A stretch of DNA of 64,000 bases from Sepiola atlantica. Its lineage: Eukaryota; Mollusca; Cephalopoda; Sepiida; Sepiolidae. Positions 49,401-62,414 of this stretch are shown piece by piece. The stretch is taken from the NCBI GenBank assembly GCA_963556195.1, contig CAUVYP010000244.1, positions 124,001 through 188,000 on the forward strand, read 5' to 3'. A program made the translations under genes and the position numbers. How positions within the stretch are numbered: the stretch's first letter is position 1; every line of letters starts with the position of its first letter. The notes under the pieces are model-generated. The model made no database searches and was not told the DNA's origin. It worked only from the letters and a program-made list of their open reading frames with translations.

Positions 49401-51255
49401 GCGATTTAAAGTTGATAGGTCTTTTGTTAATAACTTCCACATTTATAAGAATTGTGCTCCGAAACTTTGCAGACATTAGCGGACACACATTTTCTACTGA
49501 AGTACCAAGTTTCAGAAGTTCAGCTCTTGTACTCCCGGAGATATGTCGATACAAACTGAATACGCAAAACATCAACAAAATTTAGTGCGATTTTAAGTTG
49601 ATATCGCTTTTGTTTATAACTTCCACATTTATAAGAATTGTGCTCTGAAACTTTGCAGACATTAGCGGACACACATTTTCTACTGAAGTACCAAGTTTCA
49701 GAAGTTCAGCTCTTGTACTCCCGGAGATATGTCGATACAAACTGAATACGCAAAACATCAACAAAATTTAGTGCGATTTAAAAGGTATATCGCTTGTGTT
49801 AATAACTTCCACATTTATAAGAATTGTGCTCCGAAACTTTGCAGACATTAGCGGACACACATTTTCTACTGAAGTACCAAGTTTCAGAAGTTCAGCTCTT
49901 GTACTCCCGGAGATATGTCGATACAAACTGAATACGCAAAACATCAACAAAATTTAGTGCGATTTTAAGTTGATATCGCTTTTGTTTATAGCTTCCACAT
50001 TTATAAGAATTGTGCTCCGAAACTTTGCAGACATTAGCGGACACACATTTTCTACTGAAGTACCAAGTTTCAGAAGTTCAGCTCTTGTACTCCCGGAGAT
50101 ATGTCGATACAAACTGAATACGCAAAACATCAACAAAATTTAGTGCGATTTTAAGTTGATAAGTCTTTTGTTAATAACTTCCACATTTATAAGAATTGTG
50201 CTCCGAAACTTTGCAGACATTAGCGGACACACATTTTCTACTGAAGTACCAAGTTTCAGAAGTTCAGCTCTTGTACTCCCGGAGATATGTCAATACAAAC
50301 TGAATACGCAAAACATCAACAAAATTTAGTGCGATTTTAAGTTGATATCGCTTTTGTTTATAACTTCCACATTTATAAGAATTGTGCTCTGAAACTTTGC
50401 AGACATTAGCGGACACACATTTTCTACTGAAGTACCAAGTTTCAGAAGTTCAGCTCTTGTACTCCCGGAGATATGTCGATACAAACTGAATACGCAAAAC
50501 ATCAACAAAATTTAGTGCGATTTTAAGTTGATATCGCTTTTGTTTATAACTTCCACATTTATAAGAATTGTGCTCTGAAACTTTGCAGACATTAGCGGAC
50601 ACACATTTTCTACTGAAGTACCAAGTTTCAGAAGTTCAGCTCTTGTACTCCCGGAGATATGTCGATACAAACTGAATACGCAAAACATCAACAAAATTTA
50701 GTGCGATTTAAAAGGTATATCGCTTGTGTTAATAACTTCCACATTTATAAGAATTGTGCTCCGAAACTTTGCAGACATTAGCGGACACACATTTTCTACT
50801 GAGGTACCAAGTTTCAGAAGTTCAGCTCTTGTACTCCCGGAGATATGTCGATACAAACTGAATACGCAAAACATCAACAAAATTTAGTGCGATTTTAAGT
50901 TGATATCGCTTTTGTTTATAACTTCCACATTTATTAGAATTGTGCTCCGAAACTTTGCAGACATTAGCGGACACACATTTTCTACTGAAGTACCAAGTTT
51001 CAGAAGTTCAGCTCTTGTACTCCCGGAGATATGTCGATACAAACTGAATACGCAAAACATCAACAAAATTTAGTGCGATTTAAAGATGATATCGCTTTTG
51101 TTTATAACTTCCACATTTATAAGAATTGTGCTCTGAAACTTTGCAGACATTAGCGGACACACATTTTCTACTGAAGTACTAAGTTTCAGAAGTTCAGCTC
51201 TTGTACTCCCGGAGATATGTCGATACAAACTGAATACGCAAAACATCAACAAAAT

Positions 51256-51441
51256 TTAGTGCGATTTAAAAGGTATATCGCTTGTGTTAATAACTTCCAC
51301 ATTTATAAGAATTGTGCTCTGAAACTTTGCAGACCTTAGCGGACACACATTTTCTACTGAAGTACCAAGTTTCAGAAGTTCAGCTCTTGTACTCCCGGAG
51401 ATATGTCGATACAAACTGAATACGCAAAACATCAACAAAAT
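51256..51441. repeat. Deletion-junction monomer: B of module P fused to H of module Q
   Basis: The start is B (taaaaggtatatcgc, gttaataac), the unit expected after the taaagatgatatc monomer at 51070. From ctctgaaac and gaccttag on it is H, the first unit of Q. The switch lies between about 51289 and 51320. This removes ten unit lengths (1859 bp) of the P module, including the 185-bp monomer. Confidence 0.85.
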
Positions 51442-51627
51442 TTAGTGCGATTTAAAAGGTATATCGCTTGTGTTAATAACTTCCACATTTATAAGAATTG
51501 TGCTCCGAAACTTTGCAGACATTAGCGGACACACATTTTCTACTGAAGTACCAAGTTTCAGAAGTTCAGCTCTTGTACTCCCGGAGATATGTCGATACAA
51601 ACTGAATACGCAAAACATCAACAAAAT

Positions 51628-51813
51628 TTAGTGCGATTTAAAAGGTATATCGCTGATGTTAATAACTTCCACATTTATAAGAATTGTGCTCCGAAACTTT
51701 GCAGACATTAGCGGACACACATTTTCTACTGACGTACCAAGTTTCAGAAGTGCAGCTCTTGTACTGCCGGAGATATGTCGATACAAACTGAATACGCAAA
51801 ACATCAACAAAAT
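51628..51813. repeat. Extra B-like monomer with clustered private changes
   Basis: This unit has no counterpart between the B and E of the other Q modules. It has gctgatgtt like the B/E hybrids but keeps a B-like end, with three unusual changes in its conserved half: ctgacgtacc, aagtgcagc and actgccgg. The added unit and its divergence suggest insertion from an array region not represented elsewhere in this window. Confidence 0.75.
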
Positions 51814-54800
51814 TTAGTGCGATTTTAAGTTGATATCGCTGTTGTTTATAACTTCCACATTTATGAGAATTGTGCTCCGAAACTTTGCAGACAATAGCGG
51901 ACACACATTTTCTACTGATGTACGAGGTTTCAGAAGTTCAGCTCTTGTACTCCCGGAGATATGTCGATACAAACTGAATACGCAAAACATAAACAAAATT
52001 TAGTGCGATTTAAAGTTGATAGGTCTTTTGTTAATAACTTCCACATTTATAAGAATTGTGCTCCGAAACTTTGCAGACATTAGCGGACACACATTTTCTA
52101 CTGAAGTACCAAGTTTCAGAAGTTCAGCTCTTGTACTCCCGGAGATATGTCGATACAAAGTGAATACGCAAAACATCAACAAAATTTAGTGCGATTTTAA
52201 GTTGATATCGCTTTTGTTTATAACTTCCACATTTATAAGAATTGTGCTCTGAAACTTTGCAGACATTAGCGGACACACATTTTCTACTGAAGTACCAAGT
52301 TTCAGAAGTTCAGCTCTTGTACTCCCGGAGATATGTCGATACAAACTGAATACGCAAAACATCAACAAAATTTAGTGCGATTTAAAAGGTATATCGCTTG
52401 TGTTAATAACTTCCACATTCATAAGAATTGTGCTCCGAAACTTTGCAGACATTAGCGGACACACATTTTCTACTGAAGTACCAAGTTTCAGAAGTTCAGC
52501 TCTTGTACTCCCGGAGATATGTCGATACAAACTGAATACGCAAAACATCAACAAAATTTAGTGCGATTTAAAAGGTATATCGCTTGTGTTAATAACTTCC
52601 ACATTTATGAGAATTGTGCTCCGAAACTTTGCAGACATTAGCGGACACACATTTTCTACTGAAGTACCAAGTTTCAGAAGTTCAGCTCTTGTACTCCCGG
52701 AGATATGTCGATACAAACTGAATACGCAAAACATCAACAACATTTAGTGCGATTTTAAGTTGATATCGCTTTTGTTTATAACTTCCACATTTATAAGAAT
52801 TGTGCTCCGAAACTTTGCAGACATTAGCGGACACACATTTTCTACTGAAGTACCAAGTTTCAGAAGTTCAGCTCTTGTACTCCCGGAGATATGTCGATAC
52901 AAACTGAATACGCAAAACATCAACAAAATTTAGTGCGATTTTAAGTTGATATCGCTTTTGTTTATAACTTCCACATTTATAAGAATTGTGCTCTGAAACT
53001 TTGCAGACATTAGCGGACACACATTTTCTACTGAAGTACCAAGTTTCAGAAGTTCAGCTCTTGTACTCCCGGAGATATGTCGATACAAACTGAATACGCA
53101 AAACATCAACAAAATTTAGTGCGATTTAAAAGGTATATCGCTGATGTTAATAACTTCCACATTTATAAGAATTGTGCTCCGAAACTTTGCAGACATTAGC
53201 GGACACACATTTTCTACTGATGTACGAAGTTTGAGAAGTTCAGCTCTTGTACTTCCGGGGATATGTCGATACAAACTGAATACGCAAAACATAAACAAAA
53301 TTTAGTGCGATTTAAAGTTGATAGGTCTTTTGTTAATAACTTCCACATTTATAAGAATTGTGCTCCGAAACTTTGCAGACATTAGCGGACACACATTTTC
53401 TACTGAAGTACCAAGTTTCAGAAGTTCAGCTCTTGTACTCCCGGAGATATGTCGATACAAACTGAATACGCAAAACATCAACAAAATTTAGTGCGATTTT
53501 AAGTTGATATCGCTTTTGTTTATAACTTCCACATTTATAAGAATTGTGCTCTGAAACTTTGCAGACATTAGCGGACACACATTTCCTACTGAAGTACCAA
53601 GTTTCAGAAGTTCAGCTCTTGTACTCCTGGAGATATGTCGATACAAACTGAATACGCAAAACATCAACAAAATTTAGTGCGATTTAAAAGGTATATCGCT
53701 TGTGTTAATAACTTCCACATTTATAAGAATTGTGCTCCGAAACTTTGCAGACATTAGCGGACACACATTCTCTACTGAAGTACCAAGTTTCAGAAGTTCA
53801 GCTCTTGTACTCCCGGAGATATGTCGATACAAACTGAATACGCAAAACATCAACAAAATTTAGTGCGATTTTAAGTTGATATCGCTTGTGTTTATAACTT
53901 CCACATTTATAAGAATTGTGCTCTGAAACTTTGCAGACCTTAGCGGACACACATTTTCTACTGAAGTACCAAGTTTCAGAAGTTCAGCTCTTGTACTCCC
54001 GGAGATATGTCGATACAAACTGAATACGCAAAACATCAACAAAATTTAGTGCGATTTAAAAGGTATATCGCTTGTGTTAATAACTTCCACATTTATAAGA
54101 ATTGTGCTCCGAAACTTTGCAGACATTAGCGGACACACATTGTCTACTGAAGTACCAAGTTTCAGAAGTTCAGCTCTTGTACTCCCGGAGATATGTCGAT
54201 ACAAACTGAATACGCAAAACATCAACAAAATTTAGTGCGATTTAAAAGGTATATCGCTTGTGTTAATAACTTCCACATTTATACAAATTGTGCTCTGAAA
54301 CTTTGCAGACATTAGCGGACACACATTTTCTACTGAAGTACCAAGTTTCAGAAGTTCAGCTCTTGTACTCCCGGAGATATGTCGATACAAACTGAATACG
54401 CAAAACATCAACAAAATTTAGTGCGATTTTAAGTTAATATCGCTTTTGTTTATAACTTCCACATTTATGAGAATTGTGCTCCGAAACTTTGCAGACAATA
54501 GCGGACACACATTTTCTACTGATGTACGAAGTTTCAGAAGTTCAGCTCTTGTACTCCCGGATATATGTCGATACAAACTGAATACGCAAAACATAAACAA
54601 AATTTAGTGCGATTTAAAGTTGATAAGTCTTTTGTTAATAACTTCCACATTTATAAGAATTGTGCTCCGAAACTTTGCAGACATTAGCGGACACACATTT
54701 TCTACTGAAGTACCAAGTTTCAGAAGTTCAGCTCTTGTACTCCCGGAGATATGTCGATACAAACTGAATACGCAAAACATCAACAAAATTTAGTGCGATT

Positions 54801-57800
54801 TTAAGTTGATATCGCTTTTGTTTATAACTTCCACATTTATAAGAATTGTGCTCTGAAACTTTGCAGACATTAGCGGACACACATTTTCTACTGAAGTACC
54901 AAGTTTCAGAAGTTCAGCTCTTGTACTCCCGGAGATATGTCGATACAAACTGAATACGCAAAACATCAACAAAATTTAGTGCGATTTTAAGTTGATATCG
55001 CTTTTGTTTATAACTTCCACATTTATAAGAATTGTGCTCTGAAACTTTGCAGACATTAGCGGACACACATTTTCTACTGAAGTACCAAGTTTCAGAAGTT
55101 CAGCTCTTGTACTCCCGGAGATATGTCGATACAAACTGAATACGCAAAACATCAACAAAATTTAGTGCGATTTAAAAGGTATATCGCTTGTGTTAATAAC
55201 TTCCACATTTATAAGAATTGTGCTCCGAAACTTTGCAGACATTAGCGGACACACATTTTCTACTGAAGTACCAAGTTTCAGAAGTTCAGCTCTTGTACTC
55301 CCGGAGATATGTCGATACAAACTGAATACGCAAAACATCAACAAAATTTAGTGCGATTTTAAGTTGATATCGCTTGTGTTTATAACTTCCACATTTATAC
55401 AAATTGTGCTCTGAAACTTTGCAGACATTAGCGGACACACATTTTCTACTGAAGTACCAAGTTTCAGAAGTTCAGGTCTTGTACTCCCGGAGATATGTCG
55501 ATACAAACTGAATACGCAAAACATCAACAAAATTTAGTGCGATTTAAAAGGTATATCGCTTGTGTTAATAACTTCCACATTTATAAGAATTGTGCTCCGA
55601 AACTTTGCAGACATTAGCGGACACACATTTTCTACTGAAGTACCAAGTTTCAGAAGTTCAGCTCTTGTACTCCCGGAGATATGTCGATACAAACTGAATA
55701 CGCAAAACACTAACAAAATTTAGTGCGATTTTAAGTTGATATCGCTTTTGTTTATAACTTCCACATTTATAAGAATTGTGCTCCGAAACTTTGCAGACAT
55801 TAGCGGACACACATTTTCTACTGAAGTACCAAGTTTCAGAAGTTCAGCTCTTGTACTCCCGGAGATATGTCGATACAAACTGAATACGCAAAACATCAAC
55901 AAAATTTAGTGCGATTTTAAGTTGATATCGCTTTTGTTTATAACTTCCACATTTATAAGAATTGTGCTCTGAAACTTTGCAGACATTAGCGGACACACAT
56001 TTTCTACTGAAGTACCAAGTTTCAGAAGTTCAGCTCTTGTACTCCCGGAGATATGTCGATACAAACTGAATACGCAAAACATCAACAAAATTTAGTGCGA
56101 TTTAAAAGGTATATCGCTTGTGTTAATAACTTCCACATTTATAAGAATTGTGCTCCGAAACTTTGCAGACATTAGCGGACACACATTTTCTACTGAAGTA
56201 CCAAGTTTCAGAAGTTCAGCTCTTGTACTCCCGGAGATATGTCGATACAAACTGAATATGCAAAACATCAACAAAATTTAGTGCGATTTTAAGTTGATAT
56301 CGCTTTTGTTTATAACTTCCACATTTATGAGAATTGTGCTCCGAAACTTTGCAGACAATAGCGGACACACATTTTCTACTGATGTACGAAGTTTCAGAAG
56401 TTCAGCTCTTGTACTCCCGGAGATATGTCGATACAAACTGAATACGCAAAACATAAACAAAATTTAGTGCGATTTAAAGTTGATAGGTCTTTTGTTAATA
56501 ACTTCCACATTTATAAGAATTGTGCTCCGAAACTTTGCAGACATTAGCGGACACACATTTTCTACTGAAGTACCAAGTTTCAGAAGTTCAGCTCTTGTAC
56601 TCCCGGAGATATGTCGATACAAACTGAATACGCAAAACATCAACAAAATTTAGTGCGATTTTAAGTTGATATCGCTTTTGTTTATAACTTCCACATTTAT
56701 AAGAATTGTGCTCTGAAACTTTGCAGACATTAGCGGACACACATTTTCTACTGAAGTACCAAGTTTCAGAAGTTCAGCTCTTGTACTCCCGGAGATATGT
56801 CGATACAAACTGAATACGCAAAACATCAACAAAATTTAGTGCGATTTAAAAGGTATATCGCTTGTGTTAATAACTTCCACATTTATAAGAATTGTGCTCC
56901 GAAACTTTGCAGACATTAGCGGACACACATTTTCTACTGAAGTACCAAGTTTCAGAAGTTCAGCTCTTGTACTCCCGGAGATATGTCGATACAAACTGAA
57001 TACGCAAAACATCAACAAAATTTAGTGCGATTTTAAGTTGATATCGCTTTTGTTTATAGCTTCCACATTTATAAGAATTGTGCTCCGAAACTTTGCAGAC
57101 ATTAGCGGACACACATTTTCTACTGAAGTACCAAGTTTCAGAAGTTCAGCTCTTGTACTCCCGGAGATATGTCGATACAAACTGAATACGCAAAACATCA
57201 ACAAAATTTAGTGCGATTTTAAGTTGATAAGTCTTTTGTTAATAACTTCCACATTTATAAGAATTGTGCTCCGAAACTTTGCAGACATTAGCGGACACAC
57301 ATTTTCTACTGAAGTACCAAGTTTCAGAAGTTCAGCTCTTGTACTCCCGGAGATATGTCAATACAAACTGAATACGCAAAACATCAACAAAATTTAGTGC
57401 GATTTTAAGTTGATATCGCTTTTGTTTATAACTTCCACATTTATAAGAATTGTGCTCTGAAACTTTGCAGACATTAGCGGACACACATTTTCTACTGAAG
57501 TACCAAGTTTCAGAAGTTCAGCTCTTGTACTCCCGGAGATATGTCGATACAAACTGAATACGCAAAACATCAACAAAATTTAGTGCGATTTTAAGTTGAT
57601 ATCGCTTTTGTTTATAACTTCCACATTTATAAGAATTGTGCTCTGAAACTTTGCAGACATTAGCGGACACACATTTTCTACTGAAGTACCAAGTTTCAGA
57701 AGTTCAGCTCTTGTACTCCCGGAGATATGTCGATACAAACTGAATACGCAAAACATCAACAAAATTTAGTGCGATTTAAAAGGTATATCGCTTGTGTTAA

Positions 57801-58323
57801 TAACTTCCACATTTATAAGAATTGTGCTCCGAAACTTTGCAGACATTAGCGGACACACATTTTCTACTGAGGTACCAAGTTTCAGAAGTTCAGCTCTTGT
57901 ACTCCCGGAGATATGTCGATACAAACTGAATACGCAAAACATCAACAAAATTTAGTGCGATTTTAAGTTGATATCGCTTTTGTTTATAACTTCCACATTT
58001 ATTAGAATTGTGCTCCGAAACTTTGCAGACATTAGCGGACACACATTTTCTACTTAAGTACCAAGTTTCAGAAGTTCAGCTCTTGTACTCCCGGAGATAT
58101 GTCGATACAAACTGAATACGCAAAACATCAACAAAATTTAGTGCGATTTAAAGATGATATCGCTTTTGTTTATAACTTCCACATTTATAAGAATTGTGCT
58201 CTGAAACTTTGCAGACATTAGCGGACACACATTTTCTACTGAAGTACTAAGTTTCAGAAGTTCAGCTCTTGTACTCCCGGAGATATGTCGATACAAACTG
58301 AATACGCAAAACATCAACAACAT

Positions 58324-58509
58324 TTAGTGCGATTTAAAAGGTATATCGCTTGTGTTAATAACTTCCACATTTATAAGAATTGTGCTCCGAAACTTTGCAG
58401 ACATTAGCGGACACACATTTTCTACTGAAGTACCAAGTTTCAGAAGTTCAGCTCTTGTACTCCCGGAGATATGTCAATACAAACTGAATACGCAAAACAT
58501 CAACAAAAT
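58324..58509. repeat. Duplication-junction monomer: B of module P fused to F' of module U
   Basis: The start is B (taaaaggtatatcgc, gttaataac), as expected after the taaagatgatatc unit at 58138. The end is the gtcaatac of F'. The exchange lies between about 58357 and 58476. It joins the sixth unit of P back to the unit that precedes P, generating a 1116-bp (six-monomer) tandem duplication. The first bases (acatttagtg) show a private A-to-C change just before the unit. Confidence 0.83.
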
Positions 58510-59997
58510 TTAGTGCGATTTTAAGTTGATATCGCTTTTGTTTATAACTTCCACATTTATAAGAATTGTGCTCTGAAACTTTGCAGACATTAGCGGACAC
58601 ACATTTTCTACTGAAGTACCAAGTTTCAGAAGTTCAGCTCTTGTACTCCCGGAGATATGTCGATACAAACTGAATACGCAAAACATCAACAAAATTTAGT
58701 GCGATTTTAAGTTGATATCGCTTTTGTTTATAACTTCCACATTTATAAGAATTGTGCTCTGAAACTTTGCAGACATTAGCGGACACACATTTTCTACTGA
58801 AGTACCAAGTTTCAGAAGTTCAGCTCTTGTACTCCCGGAGATATGTCGATACAAACTGAATACGCAAAACATCAACAAAATTTAGTGCGATTTAAAAGGT
58901 ATATCGCTTGTGTTAATAACTTCCACATTTATAAGAATTGTGCTCCGAAACTTTGCAGACATTAGCGGACACACATTTTCTACTGAGGTACCAAGTTTCA
59001 GAAGTTCAGCTCTTGTACTCCCGGAGATATGTCGATACAAACTGAATACGCAAAACATCAACAAAATTTAGTGCGATTTTAAGTTGATATCGCTTTTGTT
59101 TATAACTTCCACATTTATTAGAATTGTGCTCCGAAACTTTGCAGACATTAGCGGACACACATTTTCTACTTAAGTACCAAGTTTCAGAAGTTCAGCTCTT
59201 GTACTCCCGGAGATATGTCGATACAAACTGAATACGCAAAACATCAACAAAATTTAGTGCGATTTAAAGATGATATCGCTTTTGTTTATAACTTCCACAT
59301 TTATAAGAATTGTGCTCTGAAACTTTGCAGACATTAGCGGACACACATTTTCTACTGAAGTACTAAGTTTCAGAAGTTCAGCTCTTGTACTCCCGGAGAT
59401 ATGTCGATACAAACTGAATACGCAAAACATCAACAAAATTTAGTGCGATTTAAAAGGTATATCGCTTGTGTTAATAACTTCCACATTTATAAGAATTGTG
59501 CTCCGAAACTTTGCAGACATTAGCGGACACACATTTTCTACTGAAGTACCAAGTTTCAGAAGTTCCGCTCTTGTACTCCCGGAGATATGTCGATACAAAC
59601 TGAATACGCAAAACATCAACAAAATTTAGTGCGATTTTAAGTTGATATCGCTTTTGTTTATAGCTTCCACATTTATAAGAATTGTGCTCCGAAACTTTGG
59701 AGACATTAGCGGACACACATTTTCTACTGAAGTACCAAGTTTCAGAAGTTCAGCTCTTGTACTCCCGGAGATATGTCGATACAAACTGAATACGCAAAAC
59801 ATCAACAAAATTTAGTGCGATTTTAAGTTGATATCGCTTTTGTTTATAACTTCCACATTTATAAGAATTGTGCTCTGAAACTTTGCAGACATTAGCGGAC
59901 ACACATTTTCTACTGAAGTACCAAGTTTCAGAAGTTCAGCTCTTGTACTCCCGGAGATATGTCGATACAAACTGAATACGCAAAACATCAACAAAAT

Positions 59998-60182
59998 TTA
60001 GTGCGATTTTAAGTTGATATCGCTTTTGTTTATAACTTCAACATTTATAAGAATTGTGCTTGAAACTTTGCAGACATTAGCGGACACACATTTTCTACTG
60101 AAGTACCAAGTTTCAGAAGTTCAGCTCTTGTACTCCCGGAGATATGTCGATACAAACTGAATACGCAAAACATCAACAAAAT
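59998..60182. repeat. 185-bp monomer, copy in the last P module
   Basis: It has the gtgcttgaaac deletion and cttcaaca but the normal tgtttataac. It therefore represents either the state before tgtctataac arose or a conversion of it. Confidence 0.9.
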
Positions 60183-61298
60183 TTAGTGCGATTTAAAAGG
60201 TATATCGCTTGTGTTAATAACTTCCACATTTATAAGAATTGTGCTCCGAAACTTTGCAGACATTAGCGGACACACATTTTCTACTGAAGTACCAAGTTTC
60301 AGAAGTTCAGCTCTTGTACTCCCGGAGATATGTCGATACAAACTGAATACGCAAAACATCAACAAAATTTAGTGCGATTTTAAGTTGATATCGCTTTTGT
60401 TTATAACTTCCACATTTATAAGAATTGTGCTCCGAAACTTTGCAGACATTAGCGGACACACATTTTCTACTGAAGTACCAAGGTTCAGAAGTTCAGCTCT
60501 TGTACTCCCGGAGATATGTCGATACAAACTGAATACGCAAAACATCAACAAAATTTAGTGCGATTTTAAGTTGATATCGCTTTTGTTTATAACTTCCACA
60601 TTTATAAGAATTGTGCTCTGAAACTCTGCAGACATTAGCGGACACACATTTTCTACTGAAGTACCAAGTTTCAGAAGTTCAGCTCTTGTACTCCCGGAGA
60701 TATGTCGATACAAACTGAATACGCAAAACATCAACAAAATTTAGTGCGATTTAAAAGGTATATCGCTTGTGTTAATAACTTCCACATTTATAAGAATTGT
60801 GCTCCGAAACTTTGCAGACATTAGCGGACACACATTTTCTACTGAAGTACCAAGTTTCAGAAGTTCAGCTCTTGTACTCCCGGAGATATGTCGATACAAA
60901 CTGAATATGCAAAACATCAACAAAATTTAGTGCGATTTTAAGTTGATATCGCTTTTGTTTATAACTTCCACATTTATGAGAATTGTGCTCCGAAACTTTG
61001 CAGACAATAGCGGACATACATTTTCTACTGATGTACGAAGTTTGAGAAGTTCAGCTCTTGTACTTCCGGATATATGTCGATACAAACTGAATACGCAAAA
61101 CATAAACAAAATTTAGTGCGATTTAAAGTTGATAGGTCTTTTGTTAATAACTTCCACATTTATAAGAATTGTGCTCCGAAACTTTGCAGACATTAGCGGA
61201 CACACATTTTCTACTGAAGTACCAAGTTTCAGAAGTTCAGCTCTTGTACTCCCGGAGATATGTCGATACAAACTGAATACGCAAAACATCAACAAAAT

Positions 61299-62414
61299 TT
61301 AGTGCGATTTTAAGTTGATATCGCTTTTGTTTATAACTTCCACATTTATAAGAATTGTGCTCTGAAACTTTGCAGACATTAGCGGACACACATTTTCTAC
61401 TGAAGTACCAAGTTTCAGAAGTTCAGCTCTTGTACTTCCGGAGATATGTCGATACAAACTGAATACGCAAAACATCAACAAAATTTAGTGCGATTTAAAA
61501 GGTATATCGCTTGTGTTAATAACTTCCACATTTATAAGAATTGTGCTCCGAAACTTTGCAGACATTAGCGGACACACATTTTCTACTGAAGTACCAAGTT
61601 TCAGAAGTTCAGCTCTTGTACTCCCGGAGATATGTCGATACAAACTGAATACGCAAAACATCAACAAAATTTAGTGCGATTTTAAGTTGATATCGCTTGT
61701 GTTTATAACTTCCACATTTATAAGAATTGTGCTCTGAAACTTTGCAGACCTTAGCGGACACACATTTTCTACTGAAGTACCAAGTTTCAGAAGTTCAGCT
61801 CTTGTACTCCCGGAGATATGTCGATACAAACTGAATACGCAAAACATCAACAAAATTTAGTGCGATTTAAAAGGTATATCGCTTGTGTTAATAACTTCCA
61901 CATTTATAAGAATTGTGCTCCGAAACTTTGCAGACATTAGCGGACACACATTTTCTACTGAAGTACCAAGTTTCAGAAGTTCAGCTCTTGTACTTCCGGA
62001 GATATGTCGATACAAACTGAATACGCAAAACATCAACAAAATTTAGTGCGATTTTAAGTTGATATCGCTGTTGTTTATAACTTCCACATTTATGAGAATT
62101 GTGCTCCGAAACTTTGCAGACAATAGCGGACACACATTTTCTACTGATGTACGAAGTTTCAGAAGTTCAGCTCTTGTACTCCCGGAGATATGTCGATACA
62201 AACTGAATACGCAAAACATAAACAAAATTTAGTGCGATTTAAAGTTGATAGGTCTTTTGTTAATAACTTCCACATTTATAAGAATTGTGCTCCGAAACTT
62301 TGCAGACATTAGCGGACACACATTTTCTACTGAAGTACCAAGTTTCAGAAGTTCAGCTCTTGTACTCCCGGAGATATGTCGATACAAACTGAATACGCAA
62401 AACATCAACAAAAT
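61299..62414. repeat. 6-monomer HOR A B H B E F
   Basis: Units start at 61299, 61485, 61671, 61857, 62043 and 62229. E has gctgttgttt but the standard tacgaagttt, so it resembles the E of the 13- to 16-mers (16104, 20754) more than that of module Q. Private changes give cttccgg in the first A and the second B. Confidence 0.88.

Larger units (their letters stand above)
46420..53487. repeat. 46-monomer super-HOR, copy 3, with internal deletion and two extra units (7068 bp)
   Basis: The order is S (46420), T (47722), U (49582), the first five units of P (50326-51255), a B/H hybrid (51256), then B, an extra B (51628), E and F, then R with two B units (52186-53487). The net length is 38 monomers: 8555 minus 1859 bp for the missing part of P, plus 372 bp for two added units. 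Private changes include ctctcgg (near 48046) and gttaattac (near 48500). Confidence 0.88.
53488..61298. repeat. 46-monomer super-HOR, copy 4, with partly duplicated module P (7811 bp, 42 monomers)
   Basis: The order is S (53488), T (54790), U (56650), the first five units of P (57394-58323), a B/F' hybrid (58324) and a complete P (58510-61298). There is no Q or R after it: the array continues with A B H B E F. Both P starts carry ctacttaag in the D unit (57952 and 59068), a change absent from all other P modules, so the partial and full P are recent duplicates. Confidence 0.88.
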
